Shown here piece after piece: positions 45,884-59,187 of a stretch of DNA of 64,000 nucleotides. Source of the DNA: Hofstenia miamia (taxonomy: Eukaryota > Xenacoelomorpha > Acoela > Hofsteniidae); assembly GCA_900660155.1 (NCBI GenBank), contig CABFPE010000187.1, positions 135,960 to 199,959 of the forward strand. The letters are read 5' to 3'. The position numbers and the translations under genes are program-made. Position 1 is the first letter of the stretch. Each line of letters begins with the position of its first letter. The notes under the pieces are model-generated. The model saw nothing but the letters and a program-made list of their open reading frames with translations, did not search any database and was not told the DNA's origin.

Positions 45884-47949
45884 CAGAGGCGCACCCAGAG
45901 GGGGGGAACTGGGGGAACGTCCCCCCCCCCAAAAGAGCAGAGATGCTTCCATTCCTCATGAATTTTTGCCTATAACCAGTGGCGTACGCAAGCTGTGGAA
46001 TGTCCTTCAATGAGTTTTTCAAAATTACCTTTGACTAATTAAACAAAAAAATTTTCGTTAAAAAATATTAAGAAAGTCCAAATTTTGTTGGTGAAATGCA
46101 TTTCTTAGTGTCGAATTTTAGGGGCTTGCCCCGCTTTTGGTTATTCACGGCGAAGATATACCACCGTTGGAAAACCCTGCGTACGCCCCTACCTATAAAA
46201 ATCATAGTACATAATATGTAAATAACTATTGGTTCTGCAATGGTAGACAATATTAAATTGATATTGCAATTATTGCAATAATTGGAAATTAATTAACCTA
46301 TTGAATACTTTAAAAAATCAATTGCCAATTATTTAAGATTCACTTAACTCTTGCTGAAATATATAATCAATTCCCGATCCCAGAAGCATTATCATCCTGT
46401 CTAGTAAATTTATATAGCTTTGGCTGTGGAATGTACTGGATAATTTAATCACCCAAAATTATGTACTGTATTTACCACCCAATTCACCACTTTATGTATA
46501 TTTAAGGCTTAACATTAACCTTATTTTGCACCATTATGATATTCTGTCGGACACCTCACCTTGGAATGCCAAACCTAAAGAAATTAAACTATAATCACAG
46601 CATTTACATAAGGTATTTATGGCAGAACAAAATTTGCCATTAGCGATTATGATTAGTGGCAATATCTAACTTTTGATTTTGTAGAACAATTTCTTCATAC
46701 TGCTAACAGATGTATGAAGCACAAGCAACCCTTTTTGTTATCTCACAATTATGATTTTTCTTTGAAAACATTTTTATGTGTTATATATTGATTTTTATTA
46801 ATATCAAGCTATTTATCTTACTATGATTTTTGATATAATATTTTCATTCTAATTATTGCCAAAAGTTGGCAATAATCTATTGTTTGAAACGCAAAAATTG
46901 ATTACTTTACTAAACTAGAAAAATCTAATTGTAGGGCTCCAATTAAAAATTGCCTACTCTTGCGTGTATGTAATTTATGACGAGGGGCAATTTAATCCGC
47001 TACTTAAGCGAAACTAAGAATGAGAAATATAGGTATTTTGAATAACATTTTTATGAAGTTATAGGTTACTTGGGTGAAAATAATTTGAACGCGCTTTCTG
47101 TATACATTAACTTGTAGTGAAATATTGTGAATTATATAGCAATGCTAATAATAATTCAAATTATGGCAAGTTGTAAAATGTAACTAAAAGTACTTTGTGT
47201 CAACTTAATACGAAAAGATCCCCAATCCTGTGCATTCTTCAGTTATCAGGAGTTGAAGTCAGAGATAGACTTGCGTTAGTCTGGGGTTGGATTAAGCATG
47301 TGAAAAAGATGGGCTAAAATTGAACAAATAGACTACAGTTTTAGTGAATGCTATATAATTTTTTAATGCTTTGAAATTGTATATTACTATCATATACTCG
47401 TGAAGAACTGAATTTTGAATTTTCAATTCAATGCCCAAATTTTATTGATAGTTTCTATTCTAAAATATCTTACTTTTATCTAGCAAGCCGGAAAATCGTA
47501 GAAAACTTCTTAAAAAATTTTATGAAAATAGGCCGAATTGGAATTAAGTGGGTTGGAGCGGATTCAGGCTGGGCAGAGATTGGCCTAATTTTTCTGATTA
47601 GATTTATTAAAGTCTATGAAGGTAAGACATTTCTGGAAATCATTCTACTACAAAAGGAAAGAAGTGTTTCCTACTCAAATTAGGAACAGTTAACAGTGCA
47701 TCAGCCTGTATTCAAAACTCGCCTCACCCACTGATCTACGGGACAATAAGTGTGTTAGCCATCTTAATAAAGGTTGCATTAGTGAGGTGTAGGGAGAAAT
47801 TATTCATTATTAGTAATTGATAACATAAACATTCATTATGCTTGTTCCGTTTGTTAGGTTAAAATGAAATATATACAGTATATATGAATATATATATATA
47901 TATATACAGAATAGTTCCCCTCCTCATAAAAAAGCTGGGTGCGCCCCTG
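45884..47949. mobile_element. hAT-type non-autonomous element, about 2.07 kb
   Basis: Perfect 8-bp target duplication GTTACTAA at 45876-45883 and 47950-47957. The ends are inverted repeats (cagaggcgcacccag; right end reverse complement caggggcgcacccag), both followed by a G-rich 'ggggaact'. No transposase frame inside. Contains a nested smaller hAT MITE and a (TA)n run near its right end. Confidence 0.85.
45977..46191. mobile_element. hAT-type MITE nested in the 45884-47949 element
   Basis: 215 bp with ends cagtggcgtacgca and, in reverse complement, taggggcgtacgca. Flanks cctataac (45969-45976) and cctataaa (46192-46199) match at 7 of 8 bases. It lies 93 bp from the outer element's left end. 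The short frames across it are chance. Confidence 0.75.
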
Positions 47950-48180
47950 GTTACTAATCTATGCAAGTGTGAATAGGTTTTGAATACTTGATTGTCATTG
48001 TTTTTTAGTCATCATTGGGTCAAAAAATGTTTTGTAAGACCATAATTATCCATTTCATAGAAGCAATTGATTGAGCAAATATTAGGAGGCATTATGACGA
48101 AAGCGTACATTACAACAGAGACAATATCAAAATCGCATGTACACATAAACTAAAAAATTTGGTTTGATTCTTATGATTTA

Positions 48181-48536
48181 GAGTGTTCGCCATTGGTATG
48201 TACTACTATAGATTTTACTAGTACATATACTAGTATGTACTAGTGCATAAACTAAGCAATACTAATATATGTAGATAAAAACTATGAGAAGGCACAGCAA
48301 TTCATAATTTTTAATAATTTTCCCTATTGTCGAACTCAAACTTCAAATGCACACAATGCCCACGTCATCAAGTATTTTTGTATATTGATTCTGCATTGAA
48401 ATCTCACAGTTTTCAATATTTTTAACACAAAAAATTTAAGATTTTTTGAATGTAGTAGTATTCACTAGTATCTATATTGGTGTTTAGCAGTATGCATTAG
48501 TATCAAAAATTTCTGTACTAGTATATTACGAACACT
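48181..48536. repeat. Possible MITE with AGTGTTCG inverted ends
   Basis: The left edge reads gagtgttcgccattggtatgt and the right edge in reverse complement tagtgttcgtaatatac. Just inside both ends are variants of 'tactagta'. No convincing target duplication was found. The 'AGTGTTCG' start recalls some hAT families. Confidence 0.35.
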
Positions 48537-48539
48537 AGT

Positions 48540-50940
48540 TCTAACTATGCTATCATTATTTTTGATAACGTCATTAACTCTCAAAAAATATACACACTAG
48601 AATTCATTCTTAGCTAATTAAATATAATTTTATTGTGTTTATTTGATACTTTTTTAATGAGAACAATACCAATACGTTTTTGCAATATTTGTAATAATAT
48701 ACCCCCAGTTGAAAAACAATATCATACATGAAAATAAGCAGATATTTAGAAAAATTTTATTCGTTTTTAGGAAAAGTCATCAAGCCTCATTAAGAAAGTT
48801 GCACAACTTTTTGAGCAGTGATTAAAATCTTACACTCTGACCGAACGAGTAAGGCTAAATCTTCGTATTATCTAGGCATTAGACTTGGAGAGAATATAAA
48901 TCTTTTTCAGAAATTTTAAATTTCAATGAAAAGTAGTTAATATTCAGGCACAGGAATACACGTTAGTACATATTTTCAAAACCTACAGTATATCATAAAC
49001 CTACCCATATCATAAGTTTTTCAATATTCATAATACGCTTGGAAGAAGTTGTTTGAAATAATGGAAAACAGTCTTTCGTTTCAAAAGGTTGCAGAATGTT
49101 TAAGTTTAATAATTTCACAATCTAGAGTTGTATTTATTCTTTGTAAGTCAAATTATCAAGCTAATAAAATTTCTTGATTTTGTAGTTTTCATTAAGTAGC
49201 TAAATAATTGTATAATGCATTAAGCTGTACGTTGACGTTAAAGTAATGATTTTTTCAGTTTCGAGATTGGCATGTTAGTAAACAATTACCTGTCGTATGA
49301 CTATTTCTGGAAAGGCGTGCGAATATCTCAAGGGAAAGGAAACGATAAAATCATCACGCGGTGATTTTTGTTAACTGGTGTGTTTTCTTAGACGCCATTT
49401 TAAATTGCATTAGCAGAAGAATCGTTTGAATATTGATTGGTTATAATGAGCAGACTTTTTCTATTCCTGAGAATTACAATATTAATGGGGGAGTGATATT
49501 CAACTCATTTGCTTTCACAGAACAACAGTTGACATTGCTAGGAACTATTTAGTGTATATTAAGACTCTTAAAACAACGTGCATTTTTACACTTGCATTAT
49601 AGAAAATTACTATTGCTTATGGCTTTGTTCATAGGTAATTTCCCAATTTCACTCTTCATCAATGCAGGCTTTCTTAACTGTTGAAAAATTATATGAATTT
49701 TTTATTTTTCAATCCAAAATGCTATGCGCGAATCACTAATAGAAAACAAAGTATAAACGTATTTTTTAAAATAACGAAAATTAACTAATTTATTATTTTA
49801 TGCTGAAATTGAATAAAATGAATGCCTGAAAAATAATAAAACTATGATCAAGGGAATAGCGTCGAAAGATTAGCAGTGATTAAACATGATTAAAAGTGAT
49901 TGTAAAATTTAGTTAAAATCCTTATTCATTTGTATTATGCAACTAAGTTACAATATTGCACATTATGAGAATACAGTGTAGCCGATTAAGAAAAATTAGA
50001 CAAATTGTAACAAGCGAATTTACGCTTACGTCAGAACAGCCATATTGGCAGAAGAATAATTCAAAATTTGAAATCGGCAGGTACTTAGAATTTTTTAAAT
50101 AAATAGCTTAAAATTTAGATGGAAGTTGATGAACAATAAATTCTTTGGAGTTTATTTTAATTTCTTTTTCAGGATTTATCTGGTTTGATATTTAATAAAA
50201 TGTTCAGCTAAGCAAGTTGTGTCCATCACGGGAGCGATTCAAAGGGTCCTTGTGCCAGTCACGAAACCGCACTTAAGTTACGGAGTTTTCTGATTCTTTC
50301 TTAGTCTGACTATCGATCACTACATGTACATTATAACAGATTTACGAAACGGCTTGATAGCCAACAATTAGGATTATATCTATATTACTAAAAGTAGGAG
50401 ACTTGACAATAATCGACTGAATAAATGACTTTACATGTATTGTTATTAAATGTAAGTGTAGGAAGCTGCAATATTTAACTAATTATTAAAGCCAATAGTT
50501 TTACGGTAATGGCTAGTTTGATATTAAATTAATGCAGCTAGTGTCAACGCCCGGTTGCTTTACTTATTTAGTCTAACAAACACTTTACAAAATTAAGTTT
50601 AAGTCAGCAAAGCTTTGACATGAGTACGTGCACTGAGCTAATGTAAGGTACACATAATTAATGTTCATTGAGCTGAGATGGTGCAACGAACTTGGTCAAT
50701 CGTTAACGAAGGAGAGGAACTGGTGTGTGGAGATCAGAGTCGGGCAGTAGCCCACCGTTAATCGATTAGAGAATACACTGCATGGCTTCGTCACCTAAAC
50801 AGTGATGATTAATATTTGGTTAGCATAACTAGCTAAACAAAGAGGCAGCATCTAGCCGTCAATTAATCTAGTAAATCCTTACCCGCCATTAATTGAGCGA
50901 TAATTATTAACAATAATACACGGCGATAAAGGCTTGGTAG
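48540..50940. other. Spacer without recognised genes
   Basis: AT-rich DNA. Part of 48880-48990 belongs to the dispersed family of the 152-bp tandem repeat. No exon or transposon protein could be read. Confidence 0.4.
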
Positions 50941-50949
50941 AGGATGTTA

Positions 50950-53850
50950 CACAATTTTTGGAATCACAGAAACATAGTTGAAATACAATAATACAATACC
51001 CATTTTTAGAGAAAATATTCAGAAAAGATAGAAATCTAAACAAATCTGACAAACTTTGAGGTGGTGGGGTTATATTATTAGTACCCAAGAAATTTTCGCC
51101 GAAACTAAGAATCGATATAAATAAAAGTAATCAAAATTTTGAAAGCTTATGGATAGAACTAAAAATAAACCAAGAAATAATTTTAGTCAATATCAGTTAT
51201 TGTAATAGAAAATAAGCATTTATTAAATTTCAAGAAATTTTACACGAAGAACTTTCCATGTCTTACAATAAAAGAAAGAAGATCACATTAATGGGAGATT
51301 ATAACCAAAACAATTTAAATCAAAACGAATGTAATAATATTCACGACCTAATATATATTTTTAACATGGACGTACTAAATAAAACGACACCAACTCACAT
51401 AATCAGTAAAACATCATCATTAATTGATTACATAATATGTGATGCCTCTGAAATATCGAATTATGAAACATTTGTCTTAGATGATCTATTGTCTGATCAT
51501 TTAATTACCTGGAGAATTTTACCAAAAACGAAAGTAAATGTTTTTTGAAACAAAGCAAAAATATTCTTTTCATTCAACTAAGCATTATCAGAGAAACACT
51601 TATCGATAAACTTGCTAAATCTAATATGGACATGTTTTTATAACTTTCAATCAATTGATGAAAAGTTTGGATTTATAACAAAAAGTCTGGATATGCTGTA
51701 CAACAAACATTGTCCAATAACTAAAATTAAGAAACAAGTTCAAACTCTATTTGTAAAGTGAAAGATATGGATTTCAAAAAAAACTAAACAGTTAGTTAAA
51801 GAAAAGCATAAGCTTTATGAAGACTATTGTAAAATTAGATGTCCAGAAAATCTAAAAAAATACAAGAAATTAAGAAATAGTGTATCAAATAAATTAAAAT
51901 ATGAGCTTAATGAATTTTTTACACGATCTTTTAATGATGAAAAGAATGTAGCAAGAAAATAGCTACACACCAATAAATTTATCAAAGAAAAAAAGAACAA
52001 TGATATCAAATGTCTAGTTAGCAATGAAGGAAAAATCATTGAAAAAAGCATTGAAATTGCAAATATTATGAATGAACACTTTGGTAAATTTCAAGATGAA
52101 GATTCTATTAAGGAAATTACTAAATTTCATTGCCGTTATAACATAAATTTGAATCACTCATCTTTTAAATTTAAATATGTTTCACTTCATGATTTTTGTA
52201 AATGCTAAAAAATGATGAAAACAAGTAAATCAAAAGACCTAAGTTACTATCCTCTATGGTTATTAAAAGATGCTCTATATGTGTTAGCAAGACCATTATG
52301 TGATCTCTTCAATGAATGTATTTACTATTCCTATTTCCCTAAACAATTTAAAATGGCTGAAGTTATTCCCATTTTTAAAAAGGGCAATAATTAAAAAACA
52401 GAGAATTACTGTCCAATATCTATTCTCTCAGGAATAAGCAAAATTTTTGAAAAACTCATATATCCACAATTAACGATCTACATTGAAGAGAATAAATTTT
52501 TAAGCAAACAGCAATTTGGTTTTAGAAAAGGATTATCAACAAATTATGCATTAATTGAAACAATAGATGACTGGCGTAGAAAATTAGACAAAGATGAAAA
52601 AGTTTATATTGCTTCACTTGATATATCAAAGGCCTTTAATTCAATTAATCATAATTTACTAATTAAAAAACTAAGAGAAATTCATAATTTTAGTTGTTCA
52701 TCAATCCAATTTCTGAAATCATATATATTTGATCGTTCACAATAAGTGAAAGTAAACAATCTATCGTCAAAACAAATATTGATAAATAATGGAGTGTCAC
52801 AAGGATCAGTTTAGAGCCACTATTATTCAATCTATATGTAAATGATATTCCTAACTTCATTGAAGGAACTGCATTCAATTTGCAGATGATACTCTATTAT
52901 ATACATCCAAAATAAAGATTTTACAAGAACATATAATTAAAGTAAAGAAATTTTTTGAACAGAATATGATGAAATTAAATATTGAGAAAACGACATTTAT
53001 TATTATAAAGAAAAAAAATGGAAAAATGAACCATTAGAATCAATATATGTTGAAAAAATATCATTTATAAAACTAAGAAAATTAAATATATTGGTATTGA
53101 ATTTGATAATGAACTTAAATTTACTGATCAGATCAAAGCAACTACGAAGAAAATGGCCCATGGAGATAAATTGCTAACATATATTACCAATGAAGTGGAG
53201 GATTGTACAACTAAGATCTCTTATACTATCACATTTTTCATATTCGTCATTTTTATTTACCAATGTTTCCAAGAAAATATTTAAAAAATTTTAAAAAGTT
53301 TTTAATTGGGCAATTAATACAATCTGTAGTAAAAAAGATCAAGGTAAAATATTAGAAGAACATAATATCGAATCATTAGAATACTTATTAAAATTAAATT
53401 GCCTCTTACCATTTTAATAAAGACCTTCAGTAGAATTCCAGAAAAATATACACAAGCGAACTAAGACTTATCACAAAGTCAAATTTAAAAAGAAAATCTT
53501 TGAAAAATCATTTACCAATTTTAAAATTGATTTATGGAACAAACTCTATCCAGATATTAAAGAAGAACGAAATTTCAATAAATTTAAAAGATCAGTAAAA
53601 ATTTTACTAAAACAAAGAAGATCCAACTACTTATCAAACTATAGGACAAAGTTCATAAACTATAACAAAGCTATTGAACAATGAAAACCAACTATTTATA
53701 TCCTCAAGGACAATAAACTTTCGAAACCAAGACAAAGTATTTTTAGAACCAAGTTAATTACTATCTATTGTTTCTATCTAATTCTTCATAAGTGTTAATC
53801 ACTTGATTTGTACAAAACAAAAGAATTAAAAAAAGAAATCATATAACATA
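50950..53850 (+). mobile_element. Decayed CR1/L2-type LINE with endonuclease and RT
   Basis: Starts inside the endonuclease (ITET-stop-L near 50962, GGGVILLVPKKF near 51060, ITLMGDYNQN near 51285, SLIDYIICD near 51420, LLSDHLI near 51490) and continues through the linker into RT. RT blocks: SKSKDLSYYPLWLLKDA, VIPIFKKGNN, QQFGFRKGLSTNYALIE, motif A ASLDISKAFNSINHNLL (52610-52660), motif B NNGVSQGSV (about 52785), a damaged YADD region (about 52870). The tail follows with LWNKLYPDIKEERNFNKFKRS to about 53690 and a short 3' region. Numerous stops and frame changes. A different, older family from the CR1 at 5.4 kb. Confidence 0.8.
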
Positions 53851-53859
53851 TAATTTTAT

Positions 53860-55860
53860 AATTCTTCAAGTATCTGGATATTTGAAAAAATAGATATGAT
53901 TATATACATATTGGAGATAAACTTCAAATTAAAACGTCCAGTCAATGAAATGATAAGTTTTTAAATGAAATTAACAAACTTCTTAATGTGTATAATTTTT
54001 AGACCTAGAGAGTTTATTGTACCAAAACGCTATTGTTGAAAGATTGATTTACATGTTCAGTGCAGGTGCATGTGTCAATAATATCTTAGGTTTGCTTAGT
54101 ATTTGTATCCATAGACACAAGCTCTTCACATTTTGAAGTTTTACATTAGTATCGTATGCTTTTTTAAAATTCAACTTATGTTTCTTGATTCCAATGTGAA
54201 GATTATTTTATACATTTCTATTAGATCAAGTTTTATTCTAGCAAACTTAAAATATATTGTGTGGCAATAAGGCATAAAATCGATCGAATTTGCAATAATT
54301 TAGTGAAGTGCGCGTCGGATTTTGTGCGCTGAGCTAAGGCCTACATTTCCACCTTCATGTGTATCTCTGGGCAAGCTCATAAACGAGTTTAAGATGGACT
54401 GGAAGGGCATAAATTTAAGTCGCTCCAGTTTGTTTGTAGAAATTGGGCCTGTTTTCAGCTCATGTTCATTTCCGTGTTTCCCTGGACCTGTTTTTTAGTG
54501 TTCACTGATTGGGGCTTTGTTAAATCTCTAATGCAAATTCTTTCGGGGTCACTACTTCTGATTTGCACAGTGCTATCTTTAGTGGAGCCTTAATTAAATA
54601 TCAAGAAGTCAAGAATAAACAAGTTGATCAGGTGCTGCAAGGCAATTTTGTGTTAATTTTCATCACTTTATGTGAGTAATTTGCAAATTTCCGAATGGGC
54701 TGGGATATAAGTACTTTAAGGTGTGCAACAAAACGGTTTGTCGTTTTCAAAATGAAAACAAGCTGCTTAAAGATTTTCTAGAAAAGACTCTTTTGAAAAA
54801 TGTTTTGACTTCCTTAGATGAGTAAAATTTTTTCTGTCACTAGAATTTCTGTCTATATTCTAACACAATTTACATGCTTGCTAAGAACTATTTCATTTTT
54901 CAAGCTACTAGTAACAAGTCTAAAATTAAATTTAATAATTTGTAAAATATGTTCTAAAAAAATTAAACAGGAACAGGTTTTGTTCTTTAAACCATCATGT
55001 TTAATAAAAAATGGTTTCCTGAAAAAGTGCATTTCAATGCGGAATCTAGCACGATGATCTCATTTGCAGAATTCTTTTAGTATTTTTCAGAGTTTTCTTT
55101 TTCTAAATTTGCACGTACCGGTACCTTAAAGCCCAAACAGAAAATAAATATTTGTAAAAAAATTATGTGAATAAAAAGTGTTCTCAATCCCATTTATAAA
55201 AATTTTCAACAGTTGCCACGAGTTACAATATTCCCGATTCAAGGAAGTAAAAGATTTGTTCTTGCTAAAATATTTTAGGTTCCAAATACAGGCGCCTTTT
55301 CAGAAAACTGAATTTCTAGTTGCCTCCTTCCAATATGATGTGATAATGGTTAAAAAATTGCTTTGAAAGTTTTATATTACTTAACAAAGAAACTTTGCGA
55401 AGATATTTTCAGTATTTATTGGTTTTTTCTTGATAAAATTTAAATTTGCAGTCAATAATTTACAACATATCTTGACATAATGATGATCTCCAACAATTAG
55501 TATATTAAGTCCCAATTTCAATTTTGTATTGAAGATGGTAAGCGCATTTTTGGTGTAACTTTTATAATAACTTCATAACAAGTAATAGATTTTTCCTAAA
55601 AGCCTCAAGAACAGATAGTTCTTTAAGTATTAGATCAAGGGTCAAAAGAGTCCGGAGTCTCTAACATTGATCTGTGTCCAATCTACCTTGAATTGCTACT
55701 TGAATGATAATATTTACACATTGGACATAATATTCACTACGAATTTTTCAAAATCTGTGATGATTTCATCAAAACATTTTTAAATCCTTATAACTCACGA
55801 AGAAATAAATATATTTAAAAAGTGAAACCACCACAAGATTAAGAATCGTCTCCTTTCTTT
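53860..55860. other. Spacer downstream of the KCTD gene, no gene seen
   Basis: AT-rich sequence. Short frames (for example 54818-55057) show no motif or splice support. Nothing recognisable. Confidence 0.4.
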
Positions 55861-55866
55861 TTCGAC

Positions 55867-56110
55867 TTGAACTTGCAACCTTTCAAGGTCCATGGGTGCC
55901 TTTCCGCGACAACATCTGACTTTGCGCTCGACGCGCTTGAATGGGTGTCGCACAGTTTGGTTCAGAAAACAAAATATTTGATGATAGTAGTTGTTTCCAT
56001 GCACATTAGATGGAATCATTATCTGAACACTGGGCATGGAATGAATTGGAATGTTTTTACAAAAAAATTTCTCATTGAAAAAATATTAATATTTTTATGT
56101 ACTTGAGGCG
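55867..56110 (+). repeat. Dispersed repeat, copy B (partner near 4.1-4.3 kb)
   Basis: About 55999-56105 matches the reverse complement of the 4139-4235 copy. Overlapping frames of about 80 codons are open on both strands, which is unusual for this AT-rich DNA, but no family is recognised. Confidence 0.4.
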
Positions 56111-56287
56111 CGGGAATAGTTCTTAGTACATGATTGTGTACAAGCCCATAGATGTTCTTAGCAGGCTTAATAAAATTGCTCAAAAATTTGGACAAAGCGG
56201 TTTATTATTTTAAAGTAATTCTAATGAATATATAGGGTTAAATATGATTTCAAGCCTAAATTCATTACTTATGCAGATTCAGAACAA

Positions 56288-56293
56288 TTTATT
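56288..56293 (-). terminator. Likely polyadenylation signal of the KCTD gene
   Basis: AATAAA on the minus strand about 100 bases after the KCTD stop codon (56394-56396). Distance and hexamer fit a normal 3' UTR; chance occurrence is possible in AT-rich DNA. Confidence 0.5.
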
Positions 56294-56393
56294 TGTATAA
56301 TTCAAGTCTCCGTTAATAGCTTTACATCACAGTCTGTGTATGTATTTGATTAATTTGGAGAAATGTTTCACTATAAAATCACTATAAAAACTT

Positions 56394-58222
56394 TTAATTT
56401 GGTTTGAAAAATACAAACTCGTTAAAGTACATTTTTATGTCATTGGTGATGTCCTTGCTAGAAGTGGAGCTGTTTTTGTTACTGGAAGCAGTGATCATCT
56501 TATATCCCGCAATTGCCAAGTCATCAAATGCTTGCATGAGATTGCAATGAGTTAGCATGAATCGAGAGGTATACCTATCTGCCCCTAAACAACAATTAAT
56601 TAGAGTGTAGCTTTATAGTATTACATATTAAAACTGTCGAGACTTACAACCACTTCTGCATTTATGATGGTAACTTGTTAGATTATGCTTTCGTAAACAT
56701 TACATTATATTTTGGGTAGAATTCTACCCAAGTATACGCAACAAACAAAGCTATAACGCAATATAATAACTTATATTCTGGTTTGTCGTAAGACATATTT
56801 TTAGGATTTAATATTATTTTAATCTAAACATGTCTCTACTTTTGTACTAAGCTTAGCAATTATATTTATGTCAACGTTAAGCAGCCTGTGAATTTTGGAA
56901 TTTTTATGGTTCTTGAAAAAAAGTTTGGAGCCTTATGTCTCAAGAACTAATATAGATGTCTAAAATCTGAAAGCAACAGGGGATAGCCGAAAGTATCCTC
57001 TTTCGCTTTCATTTTTAAAGCTCACCATTTCGCTGTCCCATTGAGGTTGGCCGTACAAAAAGTCAGAAGTCGTGAGGCCGAAGCAATTAAGGTTCTTGGC
57101 AAAGGTGGAATCCGGTTTGGTTTGTGTAAGATCATGTTACAGTCGGGCTTATGGTTAAGGTTCGGGCTCAGTTTTTAAACATTAAGCGGGATGAATTTTT
57201 TCGAAAAAACTGATTTTTAATAAGTTTAAGATTTAATAATGCTGGAATTTGTAGTAATCATTCATCATTGTAATGTGTACCATCTCAAAGACGTTTTAAT
57301 TTGTGGTTATAGATTGTTTTGAGCCGTTTTTACATCATTTTTACACTTGATTTTAGAAAATCGGGTTGAAATTTGGTTAAGATGTTTATTTCGGGTTTAG
57401 GTTGAGAAAATCGGTTTCAGGTCAGGTTCTAAAATCTCGGCCCGATTCCACATTTAGTTCATTGTTTTTTCCAAGGGCTTTAAGCCTCCCTTGAAGATTA
57501 AATTAAAAAGAGAATTGAGAATATTTTTAAAACTCAGAATTTTCAACGAATAATAGTTAATCTTTTCCAATACTTCCCAGCTCAATAGACTTTAGGACAA
57601 ATTTACATTCCAGTACGTTCATCAATAGATGTGTTCAGAACTCACGATTTCCAAATTTTCCAATAAACTTAGAAAAAATGCTTTGAAAATACGAAAAAAC
57701 TGCTTGCGCTTGTAAAAGCAGACTAAACTATTTAAAGTTAATAAGGTTGAGACTTAATGTGAAAGTTGGTTAGTGAACAATACGACGATTTATTAGAGAT
57801 TTGCAACAAATAAATTTCCTTAATGAAAATTGTATTGGCCAAACTCAAAACCTTATTCTAAATCTTGAAATTTAGATTCATTTTTTAATTCCTTATTTGG
57901 ATTTTGTTTAAACGGAAAATTGTCCTTTGCTAGATTCGATCTTGCAAAATTTGGCATTTGTTATATTTAAAACAATATTATTGCAAATGTTGGCCAAGTG
58001 ATTATGTCAGATATCAAGAAAATGCAATAAAAATAAGAAACCCTGGCCGTAGTCTGCTTCTCTGGATTCATTAAGAGTATCTTTAAATACATTTCTACAA
58101 ATCGTCACGTGACCATGAACAACAATTCTGCCAGTTCTTTGAAAAGTGCCATCGATCCGACCGACATTGTAACTTCTTCTGCATCCCAGAAGAATATAGC
58201 ACTTCTTATGATTTACTGCTTC
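56394..58222 (-). CDS. KCTD8/12/16-like: KCTD8/12/16-type protein, H1 domain (last two exons)
   Basis: Exons 58222-58042 and 56584-56394 (stop TAA), joined in phase 1 across a 1.46-kb GT-AG intron; the donor (G|GTTTCT) is weak. Protein: CYILLGCRRSYNVGRIDGTF, RTGRIVVHGHVTICRNVF, KDTLNESREADYGQGADRYT, SRFMLTHCNLMQAFDDLAIA, then GYKMITASS and FNEFVFFKPN. This matches the C-terminal H1 domain of KCTD8, KCTD12 and KCTD16 (pattern 'VGYRGSYTIGR...RI.V.G...L.KEVFG.TLNESRD...RYTSR...AFD.L...GF.MVA...'). Those proteins are auxiliary subunits of GABA-B receptors; the BTB domain forms the oligomer and contacts the receptor, and H1 influences desensitisation. No BTB exon was found in the 5.8 kb upstream, so the 5' part is probably outside the window. 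The protein ends right after H1, without the H2 tail. Confidence 0.85.
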
Positions 58223-59186
58223 CTAAAAACAAACCACTAAGTGTTATCAAAAATGTGTAATACATAAAAGTCAGGACTGTAGTCTAGTTTTGGACAAAGT
58301 TAATAGCCTACACGATATTTGAAGTTCTAATGAAGCTGCTAATCCCAAAAATAATCAATTGAATTCTGCTCCTTCATTAAAAACAGATAAAGATTTTGCA
58401 TATTTATGCAAGTCGATTTCTTCAAATTAGCAAACTATGCATCACATTTATTTTTCTTAGTGTAAATCTTCGAGATTCATGATAAATTAAAGAGACGCAC
58501 ACAAATATGGAATATTATCATAGTTTTGTTTCAAAAACGTTTTTATATGGAGAAAATATAATTTCCAGATAAAATAAAATTGAATTTTTGAATAGAAGAA
58601 ATTTACTAAGTTTTATTAGGGTTCCACATTACTTACTATCACTTCCCTATATATATATATATATATATATGTATTTACGTATATTTAAATCCGATATTTA
58701 TATTCTTGATTGATGTTTGTTATTTGATATAACTGGTTCTTCAATCGTACTTTGTACTTCAAACTGCATCCCTCAACTGCAGATATTGAAAGAGTTTTTT
58801 GGATGGGTTCATTCAAGAGAAAGAAATAGACTTGGGGTCGAAGAGGCTTAAAATTTATTTTGTTTGAAAGTTTTAAATAGTGATTGTACGAAATATATTT
58901 TTCTTAGTTATAGATATCTCTAAAAAGATCGGATTGATTGGTATTTATAATAAATATCAAGACTTTATCAACCATAGTAGCACAGTGATTTGAGTTTTGA
59001 AATGATTTGTAGATGTAGAGTGCCAGCTATAGACGTCTCATTATCATATAGATTTGGAGAGGACTTGTTGATGCACAAAGAATTAACTCAATTAAGACGC
59101 CTACTTTCCATTTAAGTACTTCATCTCACGTTATCTATTTTGAATGTGATGTTGATTGTAAACCACATCAAATTATATTTATTTTC

Positions 59187-59187
59187 N
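59187..59187. other. Single unresolved base (N)
   Basis: Isolated N. No duplicated sequence flanks it, unlike the Ns at 15061 and 16832. Confidence 0.9.
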
